Numbered from the stretch's first letter, positions 25,475-34,210 are shown. The stretch is 47,466 bases of DNA from Oscillospiraceae bacterium (GCA_015066245.1 SVOS01000013.1:1-47466), one strand, 5' to 3'. Program-made: numbers and translations. Notes: generated by a model from the letters alone, not told the origin.

Positions 25475-25492
25475 AGTTAGCTCTCGCTAACT
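25475..25492 (-). promoter_or_regulatory. DtxR-type operator at the feo transcription start
   Basis: A perfect 18-bp palindrome AGTTAGC-TCTC-GCTAACT, resembling the half-sites of known DtxR/IdeR boxes (TTAG/CTAA). It begins about eight bases downstream of the feo -10 element, where bound repressor would block initiation. Confidence 0.7.
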
Positions 25493-25499
25493 GCAATAT

Positions 25500-25528
25500 A
25501 TGATACTCCAAATCATGGCATTTGTCAA
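25500..25528 (-). promoter_or_regulatory. Promoter of the feo operon
   Basis: On the minus strand, -35 TTGACA (25523-25528), 17-bp spacer, -10 TATCAT (25500-25505). The operator covers the predicted start site. Confidence 0.7.
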
Positions 25529-25621
25529 TACTTGAGGACTCAACTTTTCCATGATTTTACAAAATTCAGCAGGATTTACATATATAAACCTTGACTGCGA
25601 TTTAATTATTGTGCATAAATA

Positions 25622-25649
25622 TTGAATTTTTCTGAATATATGATATACT
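25622..25649 (+). promoter_or_regulatory. Promoter of the DtxR-family regulator
   Basis: -35 TTGAAT (25622-25627), 16-bp spacer, -10 TATACT (25644-25649). Confidence 0.45.
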
Positions 25650-25676
25650 ATAATATACTGAACGGAGGGACATAAT

Positions 25677-26039
25677 ATGCATTTACAGGAATCAGGCGAA
25701 ATGTACCTTGAGACCATTTATATATTATCCAAAAACGGCAAGGCGGTCCGCTCTATTGATGTAGGCGAGTATATGGGTTATTCTAAGCCCAGTGTAAGCC
25801 GTGCGGTGGGACTTCTCAAAAAAGGCGGCTATGTTGTGGCAGATGCCGACGGCTATCTTTCATTAACCGACGAGGGCAAGCGTGTAGCCGAGAAAATGTA
25901 CGAACGTCACACCATATTAACCAAATTCTTCGTCACCTTGGGCGTTGACGAAGAAACCGCCTCTGAGGATGCGTGTAAAATCGAACACGACATCTCTGAC
26001 AAAAGCTTTGAGGCTATTAAAAACTTCATAAACAAATAA
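25677..26039 (+). CDS. DtxR family iron-dependent transcriptional repressor (short form)
   Basis: A 120-residue regulator with a winged helix (recognition helix near Y-S-K-P-S-V-S-R-A-V, 35-44) and a metal-binding dimerisation domain. Metal ligands can be matched to DtxR: Met9, Glu12, His78, Cys100, Glu103 and His104 (E-M-Y-L-E and D-A-C-K-I-E-H). Met at the first position and Cys100 are as in iron-type DtxR/IdeR, whereas MntR has Asp there. It ends after the second domain, lacking the SH3-like domain of DtxR. CGGAGGG precedes the ATG. It is divergent from feoA and the expected ligand of the GTTAGC-N4-GCTAAC palindromes. Confidence 0.88.
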   Translation: MHLQESGEMYLETIYILSKNGKAVRSIDVGEYMGYSKPSVSRAVGLLKKGGYVVADADGYLSLTDEGKRVAEKMYERHTILTKFFVTLGVDEETASEDACKIEHDISDKSFEAIKNFINK

Positions 26040-26043
26040 TTTT

Positions 26044-26076
26044 AAGGCAGGAAGGCTATATAGGCTTTCCTGCCTT
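26044..26076 (+). terminator. Terminator of the DtxR-family gene
   Basis: A 13-bp stem with one G-T pair (26044-26056 with 26064-26076), 7-nt loop, then TTTTGTC. Confidence 0.8.
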
Positions 26077-26212
26077 TTGTCGATTTAGACAAACAATCCT
26101 CTGAATCTTTATGCACATATACAAAGATTAAAAATGTTATAATTAATGTGTGAGAAATTTAAATTTTATCCGTCAAATATATGAAGACAAAACCTCGGAA
26201 AGGAGAATATAT

Positions 26213-28795
26213 ATGAAAAAGATTTTATCAGTAACATTAGCATTAATCATGGCTCTCTCCACACTCAGCATTGCAACCGTCAGTGCCGAGTACGATTTTG
26301 ATGATACTCTTGTTTCGGGAGATTATCTTTACGAAACCTTAGAGGACGGCACCGCTGCTTTCAACGGCTACAAAGGCGAGTACGAAGAATTTATTGTGCC
26401 ATCTGAAATCGAAGGTCTTAAGGTAACCCGAATCCACCGTATGGCATTCAGCGAAAAACGCACCCTCAAGACTCTTACCATTCCCGAAGGCGTTACCTAT
26501 ATCGGCTTTGACGCATTTTCAAACTGCGTAAACCTTGAGACTCTTAACCTGCCTGATTCTCTGCAGAATATGCACTACATGTACATTGACGATACAAAGC
26601 TCTACAAAAATCCAGATAACTGGGAAGATGGTGTGCTTTATATCGGCAACCACCTTATCGACACAACCAAAGACAAAATCAAGGGCACATACAAAGTTAA
26701 AGAAGGCACCGTATCCATATCCATGCTTGCCTTTGACGGCTGCAGCGAGCTCACTGAGGTTATTCTGCCCGAATCTCTGAAATATATCGACCAATCCGTA
26801 TTCAGAGATTGCGATAATCTTAAGAAAATCAATCTGACAGACAACATCGAGCTTATCGGCAGCTACGCTTTTTCATCCTGTCCCATTGAAGAAATCCACA
26901 TTCCCTCAAAGCTTAAGACAATTGACCTGGGCGTATTCAGAGGCACCGCAATTGATGAGCTTACCATTCCCGACACAGTTGAATGTATCGGTATGCATGC
27001 TTTTTCAAACTGTGACAATCTTACAAAGGTTACTGTTCCCGAGTCTGTCAAAAAGATTGAAGACGGAGCATTCTCGTTCTGTGATAATCTTACAGAGCTT
27101 ACCATCCCCGAAAATCTTGAAGAAATAGGCGGATGTATCTGCCACTACACACCCTTCCACGACAATGAAGATAACTGGGAAAACGGCATACTTTACATGG
27201 GCGATGTTCTGGTTTGTGTAAACGAGAATTCTGCCAATATCAGCGTAAAAGAAGGCACCCGACTTCTTCCCAGCCAGGCTTTCTCAAATAACCACAAGCT
27301 TGTGTCCGTTACACTGCCCGAAAGCATCGAAGCACTGAGCTACTGCTGCTTTGCTTTCAGCTACAACCTCAGAAGCGTAAAGCTGCCCTCAAATCTTAAG
27401 AAAATCAGCGGCGGCGCCTTTGAGGACTGTGTTGCACTGGAGAGCATTGTTATTCCCGAGGGAGTAACCTCAATCGGCGAAAATGCATTTTTCAACTGCA
27501 CCGAGCTTAAATATATCGAAATCCCCAAGTCAGTAGAAAACTTCGGAGATATGGCTTTAGGCTACTACAATCCTTATTTTGAAATCGACGGCATGCCTGT
27601 CATGATGGAGGAATATCCCACACTTGACGGCTTTGTACTTGCAGGCTACAAAGACAGCCCTGCCGAAGAATATGCAAATAAGCATAATATTAAATTTGAG
27701 GATTTATCCGCTCCTACTCAGTTTAAATACAAAGACAAGGTTCTTGAGCTTTTGAGCTCTTCCGAAAACCCCGACGACCCCACCGCAATGTGGCACTATG
27801 AGGAGGTTTACGAGCATTTTGAGGACGAAAACACCGCCTCTCCCGACTATGTGCTTATCAGAGCCTACGCAGGCCTTGTGATGGAGGCAAACTTCACCTA
27901 TTATTTCGATGACTACGTAATGTACGAAAGCTCCACCTCTACCCCTGCAGAGTTCGGCTACTTCATTTATCTGCCCGAAGAAAACAAGATATACACCCTT
28001 GTGGATGCCTTCGAAAACAAGGTTGATAATGTTTACGATGTATTTACAGAAGGCGTTTTAGGCGACCTTACAGGCGATGTAAACTTTGACGGAAAACTTA
28101 ACATCAAGGACACGTCCCTTTTGCAGAAGCACTTTGCAAAAATGGCAAGTGTCTACGGAAATTTCCATACCTATTACGGCTACACCGATGACATCCATGC
28201 AGAACGCATTGCTGACTTCAACCACGATGGAAAGCTTAACATCCGCGATGCCACCGCTATCCAGCGACGTCTTGCCGGCATAGATTTAGACGACCCCAAC
28301 TACGAGGACTTTGAAAATATTGCTTATGAGAATAGCATCACCCATGTTGATGTTACCATAGACGGCAAAACCTATGACCTCAGGTCTGATGAAGTTATGA
28401 CGGTTGAGGTATATCTTGACTGCGAGGATATCCTCAGCAAGCTCAGCTTTGAGCTTAAGACAAACTCCGATGCCATCGCTCCTCAGAAAAAAGGCAAAGA
28501 CTCAAAGTATCTTGAGAATCACTGCCCTAACATTCCCTCCGACTCAGAAATCCGCGACAACATCACATACCTTTATGTCCAGACACCGGAAGGCGAGTAC
28601 GATTTTACCGAGAAAAAGCTTCTGTACACCATGGATTACAAGGTAAATTATGACTATGATACACCGTTTGACTTTTCTATCCACTCGGCAACAAATACCG
28701 ACGGAGTAACCGTATGTCACCGCAACAATCCGCTGAGAAACACCGACATCAACCTGACATACAATGTGAAATTTCAAAAAATCCCCCAGGACTAA
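26213..28795 (+). CDS. Secreted BspA-like leucine-rich repeat protein with internal dockerin
   Basis: An 860-residue exported protein; ATG 26213 follows AAAGGAG. The signal peptide covers residues 1-27 (T-V-S-A/E). Residues ~70-450 hold many LRR_5 units of the I-P-x-x-V/L-x-x-I-G-x-x-A-F-x-x-C type seen in BspA and Treponema surface proteins. A unique domain follows (~490-615; F-G-Y-F-I-Y-L-P-E). A two-loop dockerin lies at ~620-692 (D-V-N-F-D-G-K-L-N-I-K-D and D-F-N-H-D-G-K-L-N-I-R-D) with an unusually long spacer between the loops. The last ~155 residues form a beta-rich, cohesin-like region. An internal dockerin is uncommon. The likely role is binding a scaffoldin or surface partner; there is no enzyme domain. 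Confidence 0.85.
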   Translation: MKKILSVTLALIMALSTLSIATVSAEYDFDDTLVSGDYLYETLEDGTAAFNGYKGEYEEFIVPSEIEGLKVTRIHRMAFSEKRTLKTLTIPEGVTYIGFDAFSNCVNLETLNLPDSLQNMHYMYIDDTKLYKNPDNWEDGVLYIGNHLIDTTKDKIKGTYKVKEGTVSISMLAFDGCSELTEVILPESLKYIDQSVFRDCDNLKKINLTDNIELIGSYAFSSCPIEEIHIPSKLKTIDLGVFRGTAIDELTIPDTVECIGMHAFSNCDNLTKVTVPESVKKIEDGAFSFCDNLTELTIPENLEEIGGCICHYTPFHDNEDNWENGILYMGDVLVCVNENSANISVKEGTRLLPSQAFSNNHKLVSVTLPESIEALSYCCFAFSYNLRSVKLPSNLKKISGGAFEDCVALESIVIPEGVTSIGENAFFNCTELKYIEIPKSVENFGDMALGYYNPYFEIDGMPVMMEEYPTLDGFVLAGYKDSPAEEYANKHNIKFEDLSAPTQFKYKDKVLELLSSSENPDDPTAMWHYEEVYEHFEDENTASPDYVLIRAYAGLVMEANFTYYFDDYVMYESSTSTPAEFGYFIYLPEENKIYTLVDAFENKVDNVYDVFTEGVLGDLTGDVNFDGKLNIKDTSLLQKHFAKMASVYGNFHTYYGYTDDIHAERIADFNHDGKLNIRDATAIQRRLAGIDLDDPNYEDFENIAYENSITHVDVTIDGKTYDLRSDEVMTVEVYLDCEDILSKLSFELKTNSDAIAPQKKGKDSKYLENHCPNIPSDSEIRDNITYLYVQTPEGEYDFTEKKLLYTMDYKVNYDYDTPFDFSIHSATNTDGVTVCHRNNPLRNTDINLTYNVKFQKIPQD

Positions 28796-28831
28796 ACCCC
28801 ACCAGCATATATCCCGAAAGGAGATTTTATT

Positions 28832-29995
28832 ATGAAAAAATTATTATCTTTTGTTTTAATCTTAACTCTAATACTTGCGATCCTTTGCATTAGTCCCGTA
28901 AGTGCAGAAAGATTTAAAAATTCTATTGATTCTGGCGAATATTGGTACATCCTCTTGGATAACGGAACTGTAGCAATCGGGTCTGACAACGAAGAATTAT
29001 CCGGTAAACTTATTGTTCCTGATAATATTAACGGATATACTGTAACAGAAATCGCCAACAGTGGCTTTAGCCACTCAAAAATTACCGATGTTGTTATTCC
29101 TGACACTGTTAAATGTTTAAACGACTACGCTTTCAGCGGTTGTAAAAATTTAAAGAATGTATCCATTCCCGATAGTGTTACTACAATCGAAGATTGCGTA
29201 TTTAATGACTGTCCCAGCCTTAAAGAAATATATATCCCCCCAACTGTAACCTCTATCGGTTATTACGCTATCGGCTTTGAAGACAGCTATGTTTATGACA
29301 ACGGAGAAAAGCTTTATGACGGCGGATATTTTAAGGGTGAACGCGTAATTATTGAAGGTTACCGTGATTCTGCTGCTGAAAAATATGCCCGAGAGAACAT
29401 AATAGCTTTCAATCAAATTTACGAGTATAAAGATGATATTTACAAAATGCTTAACATTTGCGAAGATGATTCCAATGAAAATACAACTGAATATGCCGAG
29501 TTATATAAGCATTTTGAAACTTCTGAAGTTAAACCCATGGCTACCCCCGATTATGCTGTTATTCGAATAGAAGAACGTCCCTTTGAAATCACCCCTGTTG
29601 CAAAAATTTTCGGCGATTATGTAATGAGAAGCAGTTATCGCACTTCCACCCGTTCGATGTTCGGTTATTTCATATACCTACCAGAAACCAAAGAGCTTTA
29701 TACTCTTGAAGATGCTTATGATGCAAATATCCCCGGAGTATATAAATTGTTTACTGATAAAAACTATGGAAAACTTATTGGAGATGTCAACAACGATAAT
29801 GAACTCAGCATCAAAGATGCTACTGTAATTCAGAAATATCTTGCAAATCTGGTTACAATATTCAATAATCTCATTGAAGGTTATGAAGAAACTGAAAATG
29901 CTCCAAAATTTATAGCCGACTTTAACCGCGACGGAAAGCTTAACATCCGTGATGCAACGGCAATTCAGAAACACCTTGCAGGTATCACAGAATAA
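28832..29995 (+). CDS. Secreted BspA-like leucine-rich repeat protein with C-terminal dockerin
   Basis: A 387-residue exported protein, a shorter paralogue of the preceding gene. The signal peptide ends near residue 25 (P-V-S-A). About three LRR_5 units follow (residues ~60-150, A-F-S-G-C and P-D-S-V-T-T-I). The shared middle domain (T-P-D-Y-A-V-I-R, F-G-Y-F-I-Y-L-P-E) comes next, and a dockerin at ~317-386 with D-V-N-N-D-N-E-L-S-I-K-D and D-F-N-R-D-G-K-L-N-I-R-D. The first loop has Asn-Asp-Asn changes from its paralogue but still looks able to bind calcium. It starts 36 bp after the previous stop behind AAAGGAG, so the two are one operon and arose by tandem duplication. Confidence 0.85.
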   Translation: MKKLLSFVLILTLILAILCISPVSAERFKNSIDSGEYWYILLDNGTVAIGSDNEELSGKLIVPDNINGYTVTEIANSGFSHSKITDVVIPDTVKCLNDYAFSGCKNLKNVSIPDSVTTIEDCVFNDCPSLKEIYIPPTVTSIGYYAIGFEDSYVYDNGEKLYDGGYFKGERVIIEGYRDSAAEKYARENIIAFNQIYEYKDDIYKMLNICEDDSNENTTEYAELYKHFETSEVKPMATPDYAVIRIEERPFEITPVAKIFGDYVMRSSYRTSTRSMFGYFIYLPETKELYTLEDAYDANIPGVYKLFTDKNYGKLIGDVNNDNELSIKDATVIQKYLANLVTIFNNLIEGYEETENAPKFIADFNRDGKLNIRDATAIQKHLAGITE

Positions 29996-30043
29996 TCAAT
30001 AAAAAGTAAAAAACCTTATAAGGCTATAGGGCTTTTTCAAAAA

Positions 30044-30079
30044 AGGGCGGTGACTCTGTCCCCTTGGAGTCACCGCCCT
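30044..30079. repeat. Large GC-rich palindrome (REP-like or terminator)
   Basis: A perfect 13-bp stem AGGGCGGTGACTC/GAGTCACCGCCCT (30044-30056 with 30067-30079), 10-nt loop, in an otherwise AT-rich gap. A T6 tail exists only on the minus strand. It resembles the GC-rich palindromes scattered in some Firmicutes genomes; only one copy is in this window. Confidence 0.5.
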
Positions 30080-30132
30080 GCCCTTTGCCACGTTGGGCAG
30101 TTGAGCCTTAGTAAAACTTTGCAAAAAAACAA

Positions 30133-30154
30133 ATCCCGCCATAGAAGGCGGGAT
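30133..30154 (-). terminator. Terminator of the patatin gene
   Basis: ATCCCGCC/GGCGGGAT stem (30133-30140 with 30147-30154), followed by a long T run on the minus strand. Confidence 0.8.
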
Positions 30155-30161
30155 AATTTTA

Positions 30162-30944
30162 TCAGGTCAAAAGATGTTTGATATTCTCAATATTTTCTTT
30201 GCCTGCTTTATAGCCCTGACGATAGGCAAACTCTAAATCCTTGAAGGTATACTGGGACATGTTACCTAAATCGGGTGTAACAAGCAAATCGGGAGCATCT
30301 TCTTTTGCTTTTGCGGCTGTGTAGTTTCTGTCCATTATGTCAATAGCTCGTGAAAGCACGCTGAGTGCCGTGGGATAGTCATGCTCTATCTTGCTCTCAG
30401 CAAATACATCCACCGCCACTATAACATCAGGCGAAAAACGCTTTATGGCCTCTATAGGCAGACGGGATGCAACTCCACCATCGATATACTGCACACCGCC
30501 GATAACCTCGGGCTCAAAAAGTGCAGGTATACAAGAGCTTGCAATAGTGGCAGGCACAACAAAATGTCTGCCCGAAAAAACCTTGCTCTCTCCACTTCTC
30601 AGATTTGTGGCAACGCAGCAAAAATCAATATTCAAATCGCAGATTCGCTTACGTCTGAAAAAGGAGTTAAGCTTTCTGTGGATGCCTCGGGTCGAAAAAA
30701 GTCCGCTGCGGTTAAAGTTAGGCACACCGTAAAGCACCTCATTAACCTTGAGGTTTCTGACCTCTTTCATAATTTCGTCGGCGGTCATTCCGCTTGCCAC
30801 GCAAGCACCCACCAACGAGCCTGCCGAGCTGCCCGAAATGCACTGAGGTGTGATTCCTGCTTCTTCAAGGGCTTTCATAAAGCCTATATGGGCTACACCT
30901 CTTGCACCGCCCGAACCTAAAACCAATCCTAATTTTTTGCTCAT
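30162..30944 (-). CDS. Patatin-like phospholipase family protein
   Basis: A 260-residue cytosolic lipase-like protein. The oxyanion hole G-S-G-G-A-R-G-V-A-H lies at residues ~11-20, the nucleophile motif G-S-S-A-G at ~38-42 (catalytic Ser40), and the catalytic Asp in I-D-G-G-V (near 153). This Ser-Asp dyad layout is that of RssA-type bacterial patatins, which cleave acyl groups from phospholipids. The native substrate is unknown. Monocistronic with its own promoter and terminator. The ribosome binding site is weak (GGTGAT). Confidence 0.92.
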   Translation of the reverse strand: MSKKLGLVLGSGGARGVAHIGFMKALEEAGITPQCISGSSAGSLVGACVASGMTADEIMKEVRNLKVNEVLYGVPNFNRSGLFSTRGIHRKLNSFFRRKRICDLNIDFCCVATNLRSGESKVFSGRHFVVPATIASSCIPALFEPEVIGGVQYIDGGVASRLPIEAIKRFSPDVIVAVDVFAESKIEHDYPTALSVLSRAIDIMDRNYTAAKAKEDAPDLLVTPDLGNMSQYTFKDLEFAYRQGYKAGKENIENIKHLLT

Positions 30945-30961
30945 AATTTATCACCGATTCA

Positions 30962-30990
30962 AGTTTATGCCAAAATTCTACTGCTGTCAA
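30962..30990 (-). promoter_or_regulatory. Promoter of the patatin gene
   Basis: On the minus strand, -35 TTGACA (30985-30990), 17-bp spacer, -10 TAAACT (30962-30967). Confidence 0.5.
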
Positions 30991-31005
30991 GTCCTGTAAA
31001 CAAAA

Positions 31006-31030
31006 ATAAGCCGCCAGGAAGGCGGCTTAT
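31006..31030 (-). terminator. Terminator of the VanW gene
   Basis: A perfect 10-bp stem ATAAGCCGCC/GGCGGCTTAT with a 5-nt loop and TTTTTG on the minus strand. Confidence 0.85.
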
Positions 31031-31033
31031 GAT

Positions 31034-32587
31034 TTAATAATGAGCTGTAGCAGTTTCAATCTGCTCGTTGTTCTGAGATGTTGGAGAAGTAGCCTGGGGC
31101 TTTGCGGTTGTGGGCTCAACAGGGTCAGAAACCACTGTAGAGGGAACCGTAACAGAAGGTACTGTTGTTGCAGGCTGGGTTACTTTAGGTGTTGTCTCCT
31201 TGGGGTCAGTAGCCTTAGGCTTTGTGGGTTTGGGCTCCTTAGGCTTTGTAGGCTTAGGTGCAGTTGTGGCTGCTGTGGAGGTTTCTTCCTTGGGATAATC
31301 ATACCATGAAGAATGAAGCTCCTCGCGGCCTACCTCCTTGCCGTCAAGATAATAAACTCTTGTGGCAGCTGCTCTGTATCCTTCTTCTGTTGCTCCGTAA
31401 ACATAGCTTTCAATCTCAATCTCGTCAAAAGAGGGGTCATCCCAACCGTAGATATTTACTGTAAGCTCTGTACCCTCCATATAGCACTGCATATACATGG
31501 GATAATCAGTGGGGTTTGAAAGCTTAAGGTCAAGGTAAGGATAGTCGATGGTGGCATCTCTGCCTGCAGGAACATAAGAGGACTGGAACTGGTGACAGTA
31601 TCTTTCTTCAATCACCATATTTGCCAGAAGAGCAGCATTGTAAATAGTGGAGCTTGCCTGACAAAGTCCGCCGCCTACACCTTCTTCAAACTTGCCGTTG
31701 ATAATAACAGTAGCAGGAAGATATCCTAAGGATGTAAGGTTAGAGTTGCCTGTGCACTCGTTAAAAGACCAAACCTCGCCGGGCTCAATAACAGAACCGT
31801 CGCAGGACTCAAGTGCAAGATTCATGTTGTGGTTGCCGTTAGGGGTGTTGGTAGAGTATGTATTATATGATGCAATAAGCTTGATTGTGCCGTCAAAATC
31901 CTCATAGTGACGCTTAGGCTCAACCTCGTTAACCACTGCTTCGATTGTTGCAGTCTTTGTGCTTCCCTTTGCAAGCTTCTTGACTTCTTCCAGAATCTTC
32001 TGGCAAAGTGCGTCCTTATCAAGGGATTTGCCTGCTTTTTCTCTTGAGATATTGACTCTGTCACCATCAACGGCAAAAGTAGAGTCAACGGCTTTTACAT
32101 CGGTTTCTTTGGCGATTGCGTTGACAATTTTCATAACAGAATCTTTGTCAACAACAACTTCAAGGGCAAAATCTGTGGCAGTTTCGGCACTATATCCTGT
32201 GCTTTCGCAGAATTTTGCAGCCTCCATCAGCTTTTCTTCAACATTAAAGCTGATTTTAAAGTCTTTTTTGGTGTAGCTGAACTCTTTTTCGTCGGCTTTA
32301 ACTTTCAGAGTAAAGTCATTTACAGTAGCTTCTGCAGCAGACTCCACCTTCTGAAAAGCCTCATCAAATGCCATACCGCTTACATCAGTACCGCCAACTT
32401 TGATTCCGCTTGAAAATACAAAGGTCTGTGTGTCAATCTCGGTAGCTACAACACTGTCCTGGGTGGCACCGTCTTTGTCGGTGGCAGAGTTGCTGTTGCA
32501 GGCACTGAGCATAAACGCAAAAACCAGAAGAAGACATGTAAATACCGAAAGGTGTTTTGACATTCTCCTTGTTGCAAAAAATTTCAT
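31034..32587 (-). CDS. VanW family lipoprotein with peptidoglycan-binding-like domain
   Basis: A 517-residue exported protein. The N-terminus ends in lipobox L-S-A-C (Cys30). Residues ~60-210 resemble the putative peptidoglycan-binding domain type 4 found before VanW domains (G-G-T-D-V-S-G-M at its start). The VanW domain covers ~240-400 with P-G-E-V-W-S-F-N, G-V-G-G-G-L-C-Q-A-S-S-T-I-Y-N-A and an L-S-N-P-T-D-Y-P segment. A Thr/Pro/Lys-rich tail of ~75 residues follows, likely spanning or gripping the cell wall. VanW is widespread and not a resistance determinant by itself. GTGAGG precedes the ATG. Likely role: cell wall interaction; inference. Confidence 0.9.
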   Translation of the reverse strand: MKFFATRRMSKHLSVFTCLLLVFAFMLSACNSNSATDKDGATQDSVVATEIDTQTFVFSSGIKVGGTDVSGMAFDEAFQKVESAAEATVNDFTLKVKADEKEFSYTKKDFKISFNVEEKLMEAAKFCESTGYSAETATDFALEVVVDKDSVMKIVNAIAKETDVKAVDSTFAVDGDRVNISREKAGKSLDKDALCQKILEEVKKLAKGSTKTATIEAVVNEVEPKRHYEDFDGTIKLIASYNTYSTNTPNGNHNMNLALESCDGSVIEPGEVWSFNECTGNSNLTSLGYLPATVIINGKFEEGVGGGLCQASSTIYNAALLANMVIEERYCHQFQSSYVPAGRDATIDYPYLDLKLSNPTDYPMYMQCYMEGTELTVNIYGWDDPSFDEIEIESYVYGATEEGYRAAATRVYYLDGKEVGREELHSSWYDYPKEETSTAATTAPKPTKPKEPKPTKPKATDPKETTPKVTQPATTVPSVTVPSTVVSDPVEPTTAKPQATSPTSQNNEQIETATAHY

Positions 32588-32699
32588 ATATCCTCACCTG
32601 TTCAAATGTAATTTCTAATTTGCGCTGATACACATATAATACAATATTCCATTTGAAAAATAAAGTGGTAAATCTCACAAAACAACGAGCTTTTCGCCC

Positions 32700-32713
32700 T
32701 TACTTATAAGTAA
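32700..32713. promoter_or_regulatory. Perfect palindrome between the VanW and serpin genes
   Basis: TTACTTATAAGTAA, a 14-bp perfect palindrome in a divergent intergenic region. A possible operator; no supporting second copy was found. Confidence 0.3.
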
Positions 32714-32780
32714 AAACACAAATCCGGAGGATGTTTTTGACATATATTGGTATTTCACAAAAAATTCAGCTCCTTGAAGG

Positions 32781-32809
32781 TTGAAAGCACAAGGATTTTC
32801 AATTATAAT
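32781..32809 (+). promoter_or_regulatory. Promoter of the serpin gene
   Basis: -35 TTGAAA (32781-32786), 17-bp spacer, -10 TATAAT (32804-32809). It rules out the longer in-frame start at 32781. Confidence 0.65.
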
Positions 32810-32837
32810 ATTAGTATCAAAATCTCGGAGGATTTTT

Positions 32838-34094
32838 ATGAAACGAATCAGATTCTCAGCCTGTGTTTTAATTTTGCTTATGTGTGTGACTCTTTGTTGT
32901 TGTCAGAGCCAAAATCCAAGTCTCACTGCAGAATATAGCCGCTCAGGCGATATTCCTGTGTATGACTTTTATGCGGACGAAATAACCCACCCCGAAAACT
33001 ACGATAAATTTGCAAATGCATATAACGATTTTGCCGCTAATATGCTTATCAATATAAATAGCGGCAAAAACACCGTTATCTCTCCTTATTCTCTTTACAC
33101 AGCTATGGCACTTTGCGCCAACGGCTCCTCAGGTAAAACCCTGCAAAGCTGCGAAAATGCTATGGGCGATGTACTCAGAATCTCGGACATTAACTCCTGT
33201 CACCATTATCTCAGCAGTCGCTTGACTTCTCTCAATATGGATGGCGGCAAGCTCAAAGACTCAAACTCCTTGTGGATCAATGACAATTTTTCCGTTAAAT
33301 CCCAGTATCTTCAGACAATTGTAAATTACTACGATGCTGAAGTCCACCGCACAGAGCTGGCAAAGGACGGCACAGAGCGTATCAACTCATGGATTAATAG
33401 CCACACAGACGGAGAAATCAAAAATTTACTGTCAGAGCTTGATGATGATACTCTCATGGTGTTGGTAAATACCCTTCTTTTCGAGGATGACTGGGTTACT
33501 CCCTACAACGAGTCAAGCGTTTCCGACGGCACCTTCAACGGCACAAACGGAGCCGAAAACGCCAGCTTTATGACAAGCAACGAAATGCTTATATCCTCAG
33601 CAGACGCCAAGGGATTTATCAAAAGCTACAAAAACACCCCCTGCAAATTTGTTGCTATTCTTCCCAACGAGGACGTAAGTCTTGACGAATACATCCGCAC
33701 CTTATCAGGTCAGAAGCTCAATGCTCTTTTAAGCTCTCAGAGCGGACTTAACAGATGTATCGCATCCGTGCCTCAATTCGAACTTCGCACAAAAATAAAG
33801 CTCAGAGAAACCCTTGAGAAAATGGGCATGGATTCTCTTTTCAAAAATGATGCAAACTTCAGCGCTCTCACCATGAATGACGGCCTTTTCGTATCTGATG
33901 TGCTGCAGGAAAGCTTTGTTAAAGTTACACCCAGCGGCACAAAAGCAGGCGCCGCAACTACTGTAACCGTAGACGGTGCCATGGACAATTCTGACTTTCC
34001 TGTACTGGAATTTAACCGCCCCTTCCTTTTTATGATTGTTGAAAACGAGTACAACCTTCCTCTCTTTATAGGCACTGTAAATTCATTAAAATAA
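32838..34094 (+). CDS. Serpin-type protease inhibitor, probable lipoprotein
   Basis: A 418-residue exported serpin; ATG 32838 follows CGGAGGA. A short signal segment ends in L-C-C-C-Q, so Cys22 is a likely lipid anchor. Serpin landmarks follow: I-S-P-Y-S-L-Y-T-A-M-A-L, L-V-N-T-L-L-F-E-D-D-W, and near the end F-N-R-P-F-L-F-M-I-V-E with L-F-I-G-T-V-N. The reactive loop hinge is S-G-T-K-A-G-A-A-T-T-V-T, small residues that fit an inhibitory rather than storage-type serpin. Bacterial serpins are known from cellulosome producers and gut bacteria and trap Ser or Cys proteases. The secreted dockerin protease at 8027 could be a relative target, but that is speculation. Confidence 0.92.
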   Translation: MKRIRFSACVLILLMCVTLCCCQSQNPSLTAEYSRSGDIPVYDFYADEITHPENYDKFANAYNDFAANMLININSGKNTVISPYSLYTAMALCANGSSGKTLQSCENAMGDVLRISDINSCHHYLSSRLTSLNMDGGKLKDSNSLWINDNFSVKSQYLQTIVNYYDAEVHRTELAKDGTERINSWINSHTDGEIKNLLSELDDDTLMVLVNTLLFEDDWVTPYNESSVSDGTFNGTNGAENASFMTSNEMLISSADAKGFIKSYKNTPCKFVAILPNEDVSLDEYIRTLSGQKLNALLSSQSGLNRCIASVPQFELRTKIKLRETLEKMGMDSLFKNDANFSALTMNDGLFVSDVLQESFVKVTPSGTKAGAATTVTVDGAMDNSDFPVLEFNRPFLFMIVENEYNLPLFIGTVNSLK

Positions 34095-34210
34095 AAAATA
34101 CAAAGAAAAAAGTGCAAATTTTACCAGAAAAGCTACAGATTATACCACTTTATATACAAGGGCTCAATTTTAGTGTATAATTACCACACAAAATTTGAGG
34201 AGCTGATTAT

